Origin: Ruegeria atlantica
Lineage (GTDB): Bacteria; Pseudomonadota; Alphaproteobacteria; Rhodobacterales; Rhodobacteraceae
DNA: 64,000 nucleotides
Direction of reading: 5' to 3'
NCBI RefSeq assembly: GCF_013032505.1
Contig: NZ_WQCG01000002.1
Coordinates: forward strand, 682,001 to 746,000
Shown here piece by piece: positions 1 through 9,513 of this stretch. Within the stretch, counting starts at the first letter, position 1. Each line of letters begins with the position of its first letter. A program made the position numbers and the translations under genes. The notes beneath the pieces were generated by a model. That model was not told the origin of the DNA and did not search any database. It worked only from the letters and a program-made list of their open reading frames with translations.

Positions 1-276
1 GCACGCATCGGTTGTGCCTTTACCGGTCGCGAAACAGATATTCCTTGTGCCACGACAATTCTGGTTACCGAACGCCATCGAGAAACAGCGCTCTATAACA
101 GCTTGCGTGGGCTCGGGTTGAAGACCCTCGAACTTATTGGCGATGCCGCGTCTCCTGGACTGATCGTCGACGCAGTTTTCGCGGGCCATCGCGCCGCTCG
201 CGATTTTGAACGCCCCAAGGCAGAAGCAGACAAGGACTGGTTTCGCCGCGAGATAATCGATTTGGAGGAAACGTGA
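1..276 (+). CDS. C-terminal end of TMADH/2,4-dienoyl-CoA-reductase-type flavin oxidoreductase (partial)
   Basis: Frame 1 is open from the window edge to a TGA at 274-276, giving about 91 residues of a C-terminus. It contains GDAASPGLIVDAVFAGHRAA, the tail of the second nucleotide-binding domain in the trimethylamine/dimethylamine dehydrogenase and DgcA/StcD-type family (old yellow enzyme barrel followed by FAD/NAD domains). The stop overlaps the ATG of the Rieske oxygenase by one base, so the two are translationally coupled. Rieske oxygenase plus TMADH-like flavoprotein is the pairing known from glycine betaine and stachydrine demethylation, so a role in removing N-methyl groups is likely. 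The N-terminal barrel is outside the window, so the exact family member cannot be decided. Confidence 0.75.
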   Translation, partial: ARIGCAFTGRETDIPCATTILVTERHRETALYNSLRGLGLKTLELIGDAASPGLIVDAVFAGHRAARDFERPKAEADKDWFRREIIDLEET

Positions 277-1508
277 TGAACAGCCGACCGTTTGAGTTGG
301 ATGCGTTGATAGCCTCGCACCAGTACGGCCACGCCTTACCGCGCGGTTTTTATACCTCGCAAGACATCTATAACTATGACATTGCCCAAGTCTGGAACCG
401 CAACTGGCTTTGGGCCGGGCATGTCAGCCAAATCCCAAACCCCGGTGACTACTTCCTGTTCGACTATGGCCCGGAGAGCATTATCGTTGTTCGCGACCGC
501 GAAGGCGAAGTTCGCGCTCATTTGAATGTCTGTCGCCATCGGGGTTCTCGCGTTTGCACCGAACAGTCCGGCAACACCCGTGTTCTTGTTTGCCCCTACC
601 ACGCCTGGACATATGAGCTATCGGGAAAACTTCGTGCAGGCCACAACATGGGGGAACACTTTGACCCGTCCAAATTCGGGCTCTTTCCCGTTCAGGTGAG
701 TGTCTTCAAAGGCCTGATTTTTGTCTGTGCCGATGCAAACACGCCATCGCTTGATCCTGTCCTCAGCCAGCTTTCACCATTCGTCGAACCCTATGGCTTG
801 AACGATCTGAAAGTGGCGCATACGGCGTCCTTTCCAGTTCCCGCGAATTGGAAACTGGCGGTTGAGAATTATCTTGAGTGCTATCACTGCGGGCCAGCGC
901 ACAAAGAGTATTCTCGCTCTCATAGCCTGAAATCCCCGCAAGACATGGCTGGATTGGTCGAACCGCTAAAAGCAAGGGCTGAGGAAGTCGGCCTGACACC
1001 TGGTGAATTGGCGCTTGTCGGCGCGGCCGCGCCCACCCCGTTCACGAGCGGGTACTATCGGCGTTACCCGCTCTATCAAGGCTATAAAACTGGCAGCAAA
1101 ACGGGCGAAGCACTTGCGCCTTTGCTTGGAACCCTAAAAGGTTTCGATGGTGGCGCAACTGACTTTGATGTCGGCCCGTTGAATTGGTTCCTGATCTATT
1201 CGGATCACATGGTCGGCTACCGCTTCATTCCGCGGGGCCTACAGGAAACCGACATTCAGGTGGTCTGGCTGGTTCGGGCTGAAGCTGAAGAAGCCCAGGA
1301 TTACAACAAGGAAGACCTGACCTGGCTTTGGCATGTCACATCTTTGGATGACGAGCGCATCATTCGCCACAACCAGTCGGGCGTAAACTCTCAATACTTC
1401 AAACCGGGCCCCTTGGGCGAAATGGAAACCTCGATCCAGGATTTTTACGATTTCTATTTCACCATGATCAGCCCGGAACCAGAACAAAGGATGGCCGGTC
1501 ATGGCTGA
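276..1508 (+). CDS. Rieske [2Fe-2S] aromatic-ring-hydroxylating-type oxygenase, alpha subunit (betaine/stachydrine demethylase-like)
   Basis: 410 residues, the normal length for this family. The Rieske cluster ligands are visible as C86-x-H88 and C106-x2-H109 (CRHRGS and CPYHAW). The catalytic domain carries ENYLECYHCGPAH, with H204 and H209 as mononuclear iron ligands. In the family, the enzyme uses O2 and electrons from a separate reductase to hydroxylate an N-methyl group, which leaves as formaldehyde (GbcA, Stc2 and related). ATG at 276 is chosen over GTG at 273 because GGAGG at 264-268 is then 7 bases away. It overlaps the upstream flavoprotein stop by 1 base and the downstream MttB gene by 8 bases, so all three form one operon. 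No reductase subunit gene is visible. The substrate is not determined; a betaine is inferred from neighbours. Confidence 0.85.
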   Translation: MNSRPFELDALIASHQYGHALPRGFYTSQDIYNYDIAQVWNRNWLWAGHVSQIPNPGDYFLFDYGPESIIVVRDREGEVRAHLNVCRHRGSRVCTEQSGNTRVLVCPYHAWTYELSGKLRAGHNMGEHFDPSKFGLFPVQVSVFKGLIFVCADANTPSLDPVLSQLSPFVEPYGLNDLKVAHTASFPVPANWKLAVENYLECYHCGPAHKEYSRSHSLKSPQDMAGLVEPLKARAEEVGLTPGELALVGAAAPTPFTSGYYRRYPLYQGYKTGSKTGEALAPLLGTLKGFDGGATDFDVGPLNWFLIYSDHMVGYRFIPRGLQETDIQVVWLVRAEAEEAQDYNKEDLTWLWHVTSLDDERIIRHNQSGVNSQYFKPGPLGEMETSIQDFYDFYFTMISPEPEQRMAGHG

Positions 1509-3069
1509 GGCAAAATCACGCCGTCGCGGTGGCGGCGGGCGCGCCGCACGCATAAAGGTGCAAGAGGCAACCACGGGCAATGAGGCCGTACGTGGGGGTC
1601 TAAGTGGCGGACGCTACAAACCGCTAACTCAAACAGATATGGAGAACATTCACCAAGCGGCCTTAACCGTTCTGGAAAACACCGGCGTTACCGACCATTT
1701 TCCAGAACTGCTTGATCTGGTGCTTCCCAAAGGCGCGGTGATGAATGACCTCAATCGGCTGTGCTTCCCCCGTGCCCTGATGGAAGACATCCTGGCTGGC
1801 GCCGCCAAGGAGTTTTACGTCCATGCCCGCGGAGAGCGAGAAGGCAAAGACGACATGCATTGCTCGGCAGAAAGCGTTTTCTTCGCCAATTCTGGCACCG
1901 CTGTCACAACCTTCGATTCACAAACGAAGTCTTATCGCCCTTCGGTCCTGCGCGATGTCTATGACTTCACCCGTCTGGTGGACCGTTTAGACAACATCCA
2001 TATGCTGGGCGACACAGTTTTGGCCACTGATGTGACCGATGATTTCGCCCACGATATGAACACCATATATGCAATGCTCGCAGGCAGCCAAAAGCCTGCC
2101 TGTCTGACCTTTCGCGACCGCAGCCATATCCCGCATGCCATCCGCATGTTTGATTTGGCTCAGGGTGGTGAAGGCGCTTTCATGAAGAAGCCAAGCGTCA
2201 TTTTTGGCGGCTGCCCAATGGTTTCGCCATTGCGGATTGGCAAGGAAAACATGGAAATTCTGATTGATACTGCCAAACTTGGCCTGACGGTCGATCTGGC
2301 TGTGCCTCCGCAAGCCGGGGCCACAGCCCCCGCGACGCTTGCGGGAACGCTGGTGCAAACCGTGGCCGAAACGCTGGCCTGTGTCGCTATCGTAAACCTC
2401 ATCACGCCGGGCTGTCCGGTCTGTTTTGCCGCCTGGCCCTTCATTACAGACTTGCGCAGCGGGTCGTTTACCGGCGGCAGCGGCGAACAGGCTCTCATCG
2501 GGGCGGCAGCCATTCAGATGGGCAACTTCTATGGCCTTCCCACGTCCGTTGGCGCAGGTATGACAGACGCCAAAATACCCGATGCACAATACGGGTTGGA
2601 AAAGGCGCTGACATTCACGCTCGCCGCTCATGCCGGCGCCAATCGCCTGTGCGAGTTCGGGGGTATGATCGGCAGCCTCATGGGATGCAGCTTTGAAAGT
2701 ATGGTCATCGATGATGAAGCGGGCGGAATGATCCTGCGATCGTTGCGCGGGATAGAGGTCACGGATGAAACCATGGCTGTGGATGTGATCCACCAGTGCG
2801 CCATCGACCCTGGTCATTTCCTCGGCAACCCCCACACGCTAAACTATATGAACAGCGAGTTCGTCTACCCGCGGCTTATGGATCGGGAGCGTACAGACAC
2901 ATGGGAAAACGAAGGCAAAACAGATTTGCTGGACCGTGCCCGTGACAAAGCCAATTCTATTCTAAACACTCATTTCCCTAACTATTTCGGCGCTTCGGAC
3001 GCTCAGGTACGCGAAGAATTCCCAATTGTAATGAGCGCAGAAAGCATGACCCATCATGGAAAACTTTAA
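1501..3069 (+). CDS. MttB-family (trimethylamine methyltransferase family) protein, copy 1
   Basis: 522 residues, matching the TIM-barrel MttB superfamily along its whole length (AGATAPATLAGTLVQTVAET, then DLRSGSFTGGSGEQ, then GAGMTDAKIPDAQYG). The frame has no in-frame amber codon, so this is a non-pyrrolysine member. In other bacteria such members (MtgB, MtpB, MtcB) move a methyl group from glycine betaine, proline betaine or carnitine to a corrinoid protein. No corrinoid-protein gene lies nearby, so the methyl acceptor is unclear. The N-terminus is basic and glycine-rich (RRRGGGGRAAR). Start ATG overlaps the Rieske gene's stop by 8 bases. A second, diverged copy is at 34368-35888. Family is certain; substrate is not. 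Confidence 0.9.
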   Translation: MAEAKSRRRGGGGRAARIKVQEATTGNEAVRGGLSGGRYKPLTQTDMENIHQAALTVLENTGVTDHFPELLDLVLPKGAVMNDLNRLCFPRALMEDILAGAAKEFYVHARGEREGKDDMHCSAESVFFANSGTAVTTFDSQTKSYRPSVLRDVYDFTRLVDRLDNIHMLGDTVLATDVTDDFAHDMNTIYAMLAGSQKPACLTFRDRSHIPHAIRMFDLAQGGEGAFMKKPSVIFGGCPMVSPLRIGKENMEILIDTAKLGLTVDLAVPPQAGATAPATLAGTLVQTVAETLACVAIVNLITPGCPVCFAAWPFITDLRSGSFTGGSGEQALIGAAAIQMGNFYGLPTSVGAGMTDAKIPDAQYGLEKALTFTLAAHAGANRLCEFGGMIGSLMGCSFESMVIDDEAGGMILRSLRGIEVTDETMAVDVIHQCAIDPGHFLGNPHTLNYMNSEFVYPRLMDRERTDTWENEGKTDLLDRARDKANSILNTHFPNYFGASDAQVREEFPIVMSAESMTHHGKL

Positions 3070-3498
3070 CGCCAAACAATGGGACAACGATCACTTCCTG
3101 CACCCTTGGAAAGGGATGGAAGCGTTGGGCAAAAACAACCGCACTTTTATCGTAAGCGCCAACGGCATCCATGTGGTAAACGAAAAAGGCGAACGCTTAA
3201 TCGGTGGACCGGGAGGCATGCGGTGCACTCAGGTCGGACAGAGGGGATGGCCGAGCAAGCTCTGAGCCTTTCCAATTTCTCGCCCTTCAACAACACCGAC
3301 TCGACTGCCGCGCGGTTCGTACACGAATTCGCCAAACGTGCGCCGGCCGATTTGAACAATCTCTATTTTAACGCCGGCGGGTCGACCGCGGTGGATACAA
3401 ACCGCGTCATCGTCTTTCCCCTTGAAGTTACCTTCGCTAAGCACCTCGTCCTGACTATCCGCGATATGCCGGTGGCTCCGAAGATCGTGGCCTTCTGA
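3056..3498 (+). pseudogene. Class III aminotransferase remnant, frameshifted and truncated
   Basis: The reading frame starts inside the 3' end of the MttB gene (ATG 3056) and gives residues typical of an omega-amino-acid:pyruvate aminotransferase N-terminus: HFLHPWKGMEALG, then RTFIVSANGIHVV. Around position 3245 the match jumps to the next frame (MAEQALSLSNFSPFNNTD, then APADLNNLYFNAGGSTAVDT), with several expected residues missing at the junction. After GGSTAVDT at about 3400 the family similarity stops, and about 300 residues, including the PLP-lysine region, are absent. Two independent lesions mean no active enzyme is made. It was probably the fourth gene of the demethylation operon. Confidence 0.75.
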
Positions 3499-3526
3499 AA
3501 TTCTCTATCGTGCGCGGTAAATTTCA

Positions 3527-4774
3527 TCACAGAAAGAACTCTGCCCGCTCGACCACCCAGACCATCGCGATCAGGCTGGCACATACGGCGACCGCAGCGC
3601 GCGAGCCGATCCAAATGCGGCCTGGCTGTTTGCGCAGAAACAGCACAATAGGCCAGACCAGTAGCACTATCATCACTTGCCCAGCCTCCACGCCGAGATT
3701 GAAGGCCAGCAGGCTGTGCCAGACATTCGGCGCATCGACGCGCAAGATCTGATGCAACATAAAAGAAAAACCAAACCCGTGCAGCAATCCAATCCCTGAG
3801 GTTATGGCAAATGCTTTTAGGTCTCCATGCCCGCGTTCCGGCGGTCTGAGGGCCATCACGGCGGCATAGATGATGGATAGGGCAATCGCCAATTCGACCG
3901 TCGGGATAAACCATGCACCGGTCGGTGCAAAGCCGAAGAAGCCGAGGATCAGGGTGACCGTATGACCAAGGGTGAAGCCGGTGACCCGTGCCAGAAGGCT
4001 GTGCAAATTGAGCGCCCCAATGACCATACAAAGCACAAACAGCACATGATCTGGACCTTCCAATATGTGGCGAATGCCCTCGACAAAAAAGGTCGAGGCA
4101 GCCGCGGCCGCGGACCCTGACACATTGACGGGCTCATGCATCAGCCCTGTAGCGCGATATGTTCGGACTGTATCTCCTCTGTAGTCCAGGATCAGGTTCG
4201 CGGTGTCCTCCTGTCCTGTCAGGCCAGGATTGGCGGTGTGGGAAAGGTTGTACGCTGCAACTGGTCCAATCGCATACCGCAGGTGCAGGTCGACCATCAC
4301 ATCGCCGACATAGGTCTCCTTGGATGCGACGAACACGTCACCGCTGGCCAGCGCATTTTGTGCCTCTGCCAACGTCGCAAATCCCGGTTCAATCCCCAAA
4401 GGATGTAGGCGCATAGCAAGGACAGATGAGGGTTGCATCTGTCCATCGATTGACAGAAGGAAATCACCGGCGGCCAATGCCGCCAACCCGTGTGGATCAG
4501 CGCTTAACGCCTTTTGATCAACATAGTGCATCAGCGCACCGTCTTCGATTCGATTGTAGGTGTAAGGCGCCGGAGCAGGCAACTTCTCAGGCCCATCAGG
4601 CCCGACCAATTCAGCTACCACATAAGACATGGGCATACGCAGATAGACATCCAGCCCATCCTCTGAATGCAAGACATGATGCATCCGTACATTCTGGTTC
4701 AACTTAAAATGCGCAAGCGCTGGCTGGCTGAGCAAGCTAACAAACAATGTTGTCAGGATTAGAATAGGTTTCAT
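3527..4774 (-). CDS. HupE/UreJ-family membrane protein with N-terminal periplasmic domain
   Basis: 415 residues. A Sec signal peptide (about 1-21, ending PALA) is followed by about 190 soluble residues and then a hydrophobic C-terminal half of roughly six or seven membrane segments. The membrane part contains EGIRHILEGPDHVLFVLCMV and GLLHGFGFSF, the histidine-bearing motifs of the second HupE/UreJ family, which are related to nickel/cobalt permeases. The ATG at 4774 is preceded by AGGAGG and overlaps the stop of the upstream 585-residue gene by 4 bases (ATGA). Metal transport is a family inference; in this two-gene arrangement the role is not established. No hydrogenase or urease genes are nearby. 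Confidence 0.75.
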   Translation of the reverse strand: MKPILILTTLFVSLLSQPALAHFKLNQNVRMHHVLHSEDGLDVYLRMPMSYVVAELVGPDGPEKLPAPAPYTYNRIEDGALMHYVDQKALSADPHGLAALAAGDFLLSIDGQMQPSSVLAMRLHPLGIEPGFATLAEAQNALASGDVFVASKETYVGDVMVDLHLRYAIGPVAAYNLSHTANPGLTGQEDTANLILDYRGDTVRTYRATGLMHEPVNVSGSAAAAASTFFVEGIRHILEGPDHVLFVLCMVIGALNLHSLLARVTGFTLGHTVTLILGFFGFAPTGAWFIPTVELAIALSIIYAAVMALRPPERGHGDLKAFAITSGIGLLHGFGFSFMLHQILRVDAPNVWHSLLAFNLGVEAGQVMIVLLVWPIVLFLRKQPGRIWIGSRAAVAVCASLIAMVWVVERAEFFL

Positions 4775-6528
4775 GAGTTGCCTCCTGCGAATGCGGGTTG
4801 AGCGTTCATGCGGGCACTGAGCACAGTTAAACCCGACAGCAACCACGCGCCGTCATGGTGTTGGACGTCCAGCATCGCGCGATAAGAAATGACCCGCTGA
4901 TGCATGTGCCCCCAGTGACCGCCGCTGACGACCGCGTCCCAACGGGCAAGGATTTGATCACCGCCCTCTGACAACGGCTCAACAGTTTCGACCAGCAGAT
5001 TTTGAATCCCGTCGATTTTGGCAACGGCCCCTGAAGGCAGGGTGGCTGACAATCCCCGGCGCGCTTCGGTTTTGATGTCCGCAATCTGTTCGGGCGTAAC
5101 GATTGTTTTCAGCGCGTTTGTTAAGCGCGTGTCGTCTATTTCCAGTCTGGCAACCGCCAAGTTTGAAACCAACGCCTCAGTGATTTGGGTTGCTGATGCG
5201 GTATCGAAGACCGTCTTGTTCGGGACGGAAAACTCGTACCTCACCGAACTCAAAGCCACCGAAACAAGGCAAAACGACAGGCTGGCAACCGCCCAACTTT
5301 TCCAGTGACCGTCACAATGTTTCAACGCCACGCCTGCAAGAGCGATGGCCAGCGCAATGAAAGCAAGGGCCGGAATTGGAACCTGAAGGGATCTCAAAGA
5401 TGCGACCGTTACCGGCGTGACCTCAGGCTCATTCCATTTGAGAATATAGTTCTTCCAAGCGATGTCAGGGAATTCTCTGGTCACCTGTCCGGGCACAGCG
5501 CCCGCCGGATCGGTGACTTGAATCGGGATAGTGGTTACGTCTTCAGTAAACAGCTCCCATTCCAGTGCGAGCTCATCGGGCAGTTTCTCTTGCGGATAGG
5601 ACAGGATTATCCCCATGAGCGCGGTCGCCCGGTCGGTATGTTCAAGGTCTTCAAGAACCTTCAAGCCTTCAACGCCGACAGATAGTTGTTCGACTTTTGC
5701 CGATGCGGGACGAACGCGTTTCCCATCAATGGTCATTGGGTTGCTGTCAGCAAACAGTTCGATAGCGCGCTCAAAAACCTGCGCCATCTCGTCCCCGTTC
5801 AAAGACGTCGCTTCGCCAAGATTAAGGCTCGTCCACGCTTCCAGATCGCGCAGGCGAAAAATCACCTCATGGCGAACTTCGCGCGGTTCAACGGCTACAA
5901 ATGACATCAGGGCGGATTTGTGGTGGCGCGTCAGGTTTGGGTTTTGAAACCGGCTGTACCAAGGGTCGTCCCAATCCGGATAGAACACCTCGGGCCGAGA
6001 AAGGTATCGATAGTCAGTCACGGCCACACCTAGGTGGTCAAAGATCACACCGATTGAAGCGGATGGTATTTCGCCTTGGTTGAGCGGGGGCGTAAACGTA
6101 ATTTCGTGGGGTTTTTGGTCAAAAACGTAATCCAAGGAAACATACACCACTTTAGAGGACCGAGTATCCTGAGTGGCCCGGCCATAACTGGGTCTCAACG
6201 CCGTTACGCGTGTTTTTCTGGGCCGGATTTCGAGGGTGTGTGTTTCGGGAACAAGCGCAGCACCGTCAGCGGAAACCTTGAATGCCTTGCCCGTTCGCGC
6301 TGCAAGGTTGGCTGTCGGATCTTCGCCTTTACGCGCTTCAGCCAAAAACGCGTGCACATCCGAGAGGTCGATTTCCAATGCGACCCGCACCCTATCGTCC
6401 ATGACCGAGATTTCAGCAAAGTTGGCCGCCGACTCCGCACTGTTTGCAGGCAGCAAATCAGCAACAGCCGAAGTAACAGGGAGAACCGTGGCCGTTACTA
6501 GTAAGGCCAAACGCTTAAGCCAAGTCAT
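4771..6528 (-). CDS. Large exported protein of unknown function, membrane-anchored near the C-terminal third
   Basis: 585 residues with a Sec-type signal peptide (MTWLKRLALLVTATVLP, then SAVADL). About 350 polar residues follow, then two adjacent hydrophobic helices around residues 370-430 and a second soluble domain of about 150 residues up to the end. ATG 6528 was chosen because GGAGGATAATCC lies directly upstream; a longer frame upstream lacks a signal peptide. Its stop overlaps the HupE/UreJ-like gene, so both are made together, and it probably works with that protein in the envelope. I do not recognise a catalytic motif. Confidence 0.7.
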   Translation of the reverse strand: MTWLKRLALLVTATVLPVTSAVADLLPANSAESAANFAEISVMDDRVRVALEIDLSDVHAFLAEARKGEDPTANLAARTGKAFKVSADGAALVPETHTLEIRPRKTRVTALRPSYGRATQDTRSSKVVYVSLDYVFDQKPHEITFTPPLNQGEIPSASIGVIFDHLGVAVTDYRYLSRPEVFYPDWDDPWYSRFQNPNLTRHHKSALMSFVAVEPREVRHEVIFRLRDLEAWTSLNLGEATSLNGDEMAQVFERAIELFADSNPMTIDGKRVRPASAKVEQLSVGVEGLKVLEDLEHTDRATALMGIILSYPQEKLPDELALEWELFTEDVTTIPIQVTDPAGAVPGQVTREFPDIAWKNYILKWNEPEVTPVTVASLRSLQVPIPALAFIALAIALAGVALKHCDGHWKSWAVASLSFCLVSVALSSVRYEFSVPNKTVFDTASATQITEALVSNLAVARLEIDDTRLTNALKTIVTPEQIADIKTEARRGLSATLPSGAVAKIDGIQNLLVETVEPLSEGGDQILARWDAVVSGGHWGHMHQRVISYRAMLDVQHHDGAWLLSGLTVLSARMNAQPAFAGGNS

Positions 6529-6657
6529 TGGATTATCCTCCGAAGCATGTCGTGCTCTGTGCTCCTGGATTAAGGTCCAAGAGGATGCCGTAAACATGAA
6601 GCACAGAGCTCGGGACCGGACAGCAAGACTAACCGCTGCCGGTGGAGTTGCGGGTGT

Positions 6658-7989
6658 CTACTTGGGTTCGGATTTCTCAGGGTACGGGAAGTCCTGCCCC
6701 AAGGCTTCACTGGCCTGTTCGTAGATCGGTCGCAAAACGTCTTCGACGTCCCAAACGCCACCGGCGACAAAGTCACTGAAGTCCAGCGTTTCTACGCCAA
6801 GCTTTTCAGCCATTGCGGTTTTGTCATCCACATTTGGCGGCTGTGCCGGGGCTGCCAATGGTGGTGCCCAAGTCCGCTCTTCGGTAACGGCCATCCGTAC
6901 GCGAATGTCGTCCTTGGTCACATTCCACACCATGAAGTCGTCGGACAAGCTGAGCGGGCCGTCATAAGTGGACCGTATACGCTCATAAACACCGTTGACG
7001 GTGTCGAAGTCATTGAAGAAATGATAGGCGACCGCCATGCGTGGTTTGATCTCACTCATGACTTTGCCGAAGGCTTCAGGAGCAGTGTGAACCTGAGTAC
7101 CCACCTGTAATGCCGATTCCGGTGTGAACTTCATTTTGCTGACCAGTTCCGGCACAGCGATGAAACACTCATGGATCACCAGATCGGCGTCCTTGGCGTA
7201 TTCGACGAACCACTTGTTGGGATACGTGTCCGAGCTAAACACAAACTTCAGATCATTCCATTCCAATGCGTAGCTTACAGAACCATCAATGGAATGGATC
7301 GCTGGAAAGGTTCGAATGACTACGCCGTTTTCTTCGTAAATGGGCTCGTTCTCAAGCTTGTAGTCAAACTCGGTCACATCCATCACGTAGCCACGAAAGT
7401 CTATGTTTCCGGCCCGACCGGCGAGATCCCAGGACAGCATCTCTTGCATGCGGTCCAGCGCATAGGCTGTTCCTAATTCCGGAACAGCGCCGCTTGGACC
7501 CCATACCCGCAATGGAACGTTACGCCCCATCAACGCGCCACCGATGAACAGGTCGTGCAAAGCGCCGAAATGGTCCGTGTGCAGGTGCCCGATAAAAACC
7601 TTGTCGAGATAGTTGTAGGGGATTTGCAGAGAAGAAATGCGTTCAGCGGACCCCGATCCGATGTCGAAAAGGAACTTGTCTCCATTCCCGAGTTCGACAA
7701 GGAAGCACGCGGCTGCCTGCGCCGCTCGGGTCGTTGGCATCCCGGTTCCGCAGGCAATGACCCGCATTTCGTCAGGTTGCAGGTCTTCACTGTTTGGGTA
7801 GTACGTCTCCCTCTCGCGCGCCTTGACTGGTGACACTTCGGGTGTCGCTTCCTGAGCCAAGGCCATCGAAGGGCCCAAGGTTTCACCAATGATCTTGAGG
7901 CCGCCATTCGGCGCGGCCAACCAAATACCAAAGGTGATACCAGCCACCAAGTATGCCGAGTATTTCAATAACCGTTTGTGTTTATTCAT
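6658..7989 (-). CDS. Exported MBL-fold metallo-hydrolase, GntH-like
   Basis: 443 residues. An N-terminal hydrophobic stretch (about 10-30) is followed by a metallo-beta-lactamase fold domain with the zinc motif HLHTDH, an early IACGTGMP strand-turn, and later zinc-binding histidines in AIHSIDG and AYHFFND. It resembles the family named after the guanitoxin biosynthesis hydrolase GntH, but none of the other guanitoxin genes are here, so that name describes a family only. Start ATG 7989 has GGGAG 8 bases upstream. It is on the same strand as the two envelope genes downstream (about 130 bases apart) and divergent from a TPR regulator. Substrate unknown. Confidence 0.75.
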   Translation of the reverse strand: MNKHKRLLKYSAYLVAGITFGIWLAAPNGGLKIIGETLGPSMALAQEATPEVSPVKARERETYYPNSEDLQPDEMRVIACGTGMPTTRAAQAAACFLVELGNGDKFLFDIGSGSAERISSLQIPYNYLDKVFIGHLHTDHFGALHDLFIGGALMGRNVPLRVWGPSGAVPELGTAYALDRMQEMLSWDLAGRAGNIDFRGYVMDVTEFDYKLENEPIYEENGVVIRTFPAIHSIDGSVSYALEWNDLKFVFSSDTYPNKWFVEYAKDADLVIHECFIAVPELVSKMKFTPESALQVGTQVHTAPEAFGKVMSEIKPRMAVAYHFFNDFDTVNGVYERIRSTYDGPLSLSDDFMVWNVTKDDIRVRMAVTEERTWAPPLAAPAQPPNVDDKTAMAEKLGVETLDFSDFVAGGVWDVEDVLRPIYEQASEALGQDFPYPEKSEPK

Positions 7990-8193
7990 AACGTGCACTC
8001 CCTTGCTTGCCGAGCGCGACTGCCGGGCCGAAGGAATTGCGGCCGACGTGCTTTCGGCATTGGTTGCGATGCAAGGCCAGTGTTTCGAAGGTTTTACGTT
8101 TTGGTAACGGAATCACGGTGACACAGGGGTGACTCACAAGGAATTCGGGTTCATAGTAATGTGTGAATACGTATGGCAAGACAGCCAAAGTAA

Positions 8194-9513
8194 ATGGTTT
8201 TTATGGATCCAGATATCCGTGACATCGATAAAACCAAGGCGCTACGATCCGTTTGCGAAAGTGAGCTGTTTTCTCACTTGGACCGCCTTTGTGCCTTCCT
8301 GAGTTACATCGTGAAGGAGGAAATCGAAGGTCGCGGTGATCTTATCCGGGGTAAGACAGTCGCTCAGGATGTATATGATCGCGACCCTGCTGAAACCGGC
8401 GATATCGAGAATGTGGTCCGCGTGGATGCGCGGCGGTTGCGACAGAATCTTGAACACTATTACGACACCGTCGGAAGCTCGGACCCGGTGCGGATTTTCG
8501 TGGATACCGGCGGCTACAGGCCGCGATTTGAAAGGGTCGAAGTTGCCCTGGCCGAAGAAAAACCGCGTTCCGGTCGTGCCGTCGGCTGGGCAGCGCTGTC
8601 TTTCATACTGGGAACGGGCATCGGCATTGCATTCGCATTTGGTCCATTGAAGGATTATTTTGGAGAACAAGAAGAAATCCTTCCGCAAGATCAGGCGTTA
8701 GCGTCGCTGCAACGTCAGGCGGTCATCGAACAGTCAGCTTCTTCTTTGCAAGCAATGAACTTGGCCGATCAGGCAAGAAACATGATATTCCCGATCTTTG
8801 ACCGACCACGCCAATTGCTGGTCGTCGAAGTCTTTCGCCGTTCAATTGAACTGGGACCAGACTATTTCGGCGGCTACGCCGGAGCTGCGCAAGCCCTTGC
8901 CACATTGGCAATATTAACCCCGCCAGGCAAAGATAAAGATGCAATTCTTGAACGCGCTAATACAATGGCGGCAGATGCACTTCGTCTGGCCCCATCGGAT
9001 CCCTGGGCGCAGTCTGCTGCCGCGTGGGTAAAATTCGCGAACAATGAGTTCGACGAAGCGATGAGGATCTCCAGCAGAGCCGTTATTCTTGCGCCCGACG
9101 ATGCACATGTTTTGGACATCCATGGATCCATTGCATTGTTCTCGGGGCATTTTGAAGAAGCTGCCGAGGTCGCCGAGAGAGCCATAGACTCTGGCCCAAG
9201 CAATCAACGTTTTGCGAACCGAAACATCTACGGTGCAGCAAACTTCCACCTTGGAAATTATCGAAAGTCTCTGAACTCTTTCGCCAAGGCAGCCGAATAT
9301 GGCGATCCTATCAGCGCCCCGTCCTTCGCATATCAAACAGCGGCATTGCACGCCTTGGGCCGGACCAAGGATGCTGCTCGAAAGTACGCTGAACTGAAGA
9401 ATTCGTGGCCAAATGCAGATTTGGAAGCGATGCTGACAAGCATTTTTAGCGATCCGGCGCATGTTGAAGAAATCACAGACCGCATTCGGGCACTCGAAGC
9501 GGAAACCAACTAA
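8194..9513 (+). CDS. TPR-repeat protein with N-terminal winged-helix-like domain (putative membrane-anchored regulator)
   Basis: 439 residues. The N-terminal ~110 residues (LFSHLDRLCAFLSYIVKEE, then VRVDARRLRQNLEHYY, then DTGGYRPRFE) match the domain often found in front of cyclase, TPR or WD40 modules in regulators of Rhizobiales and Rhodobacterales. One transmembrane helix follows at about 130-150 (WAALSFILGTGIGIAFAF), then TPR-like helical repeats to the end (for example around ALRLAPSDPWAQSAAAW). This suggests cytoplasmic DNA-binding or sensing with a periplasmic TPR part. It is transcribed divergently from the metallo-hydrolase with about 200 bases between them, so it may control that operon. 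The ribosome site is weak; the ATG four codons later (8203) is an alternative. Confidence 0.6.
   Translation: MVFMDPDIRDIDKTKALRSVCESELFSHLDRLCAFLSYIVKEEIEGRGDLIRGKTVAQDVYDRDPAETGDIENVVRVDARRLRQNLEHYYDTVGSSDPVRIFVDTGGYRPRFERVEVALAEEKPRSGRAVGWAALSFILGTGIGIAFAFGPLKDYFGEQEEILPQDQALASLQRQAVIEQSASSLQAMNLADQARNMIFPIFDRPRQLLVVEVFRRSIELGPDYFGGYAGAAQALATLAILTPPGKDKDAILERANTMAADALRLAPSDPWAQSAAAWVKFANNEFDEAMRISSRAVILAPDDAHVLDIHGSIALFSGHFEEAAEVAERAIDSGPSNQRFANRNIYGAANFHLGNYRKSLNSFAKAAEYGDPISAPSFAYQTAALHALGRTKDAARKYAELKNSWPNADLEAMLTSIFSDPAHVEEITDRIRALEAETN

Noticed and set aside
1987..2835. 282-codon open frame opposite MttB copy 1
   Set aside because: Lies wholly antisense to a strong family match and has no motifs; a codon-bias shadow.
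6658..7989. Guanitoxin biosynthesis locus
   Set aside because: Only a GntH-like hydrolase is present; none of the other pathway genes are in the window.
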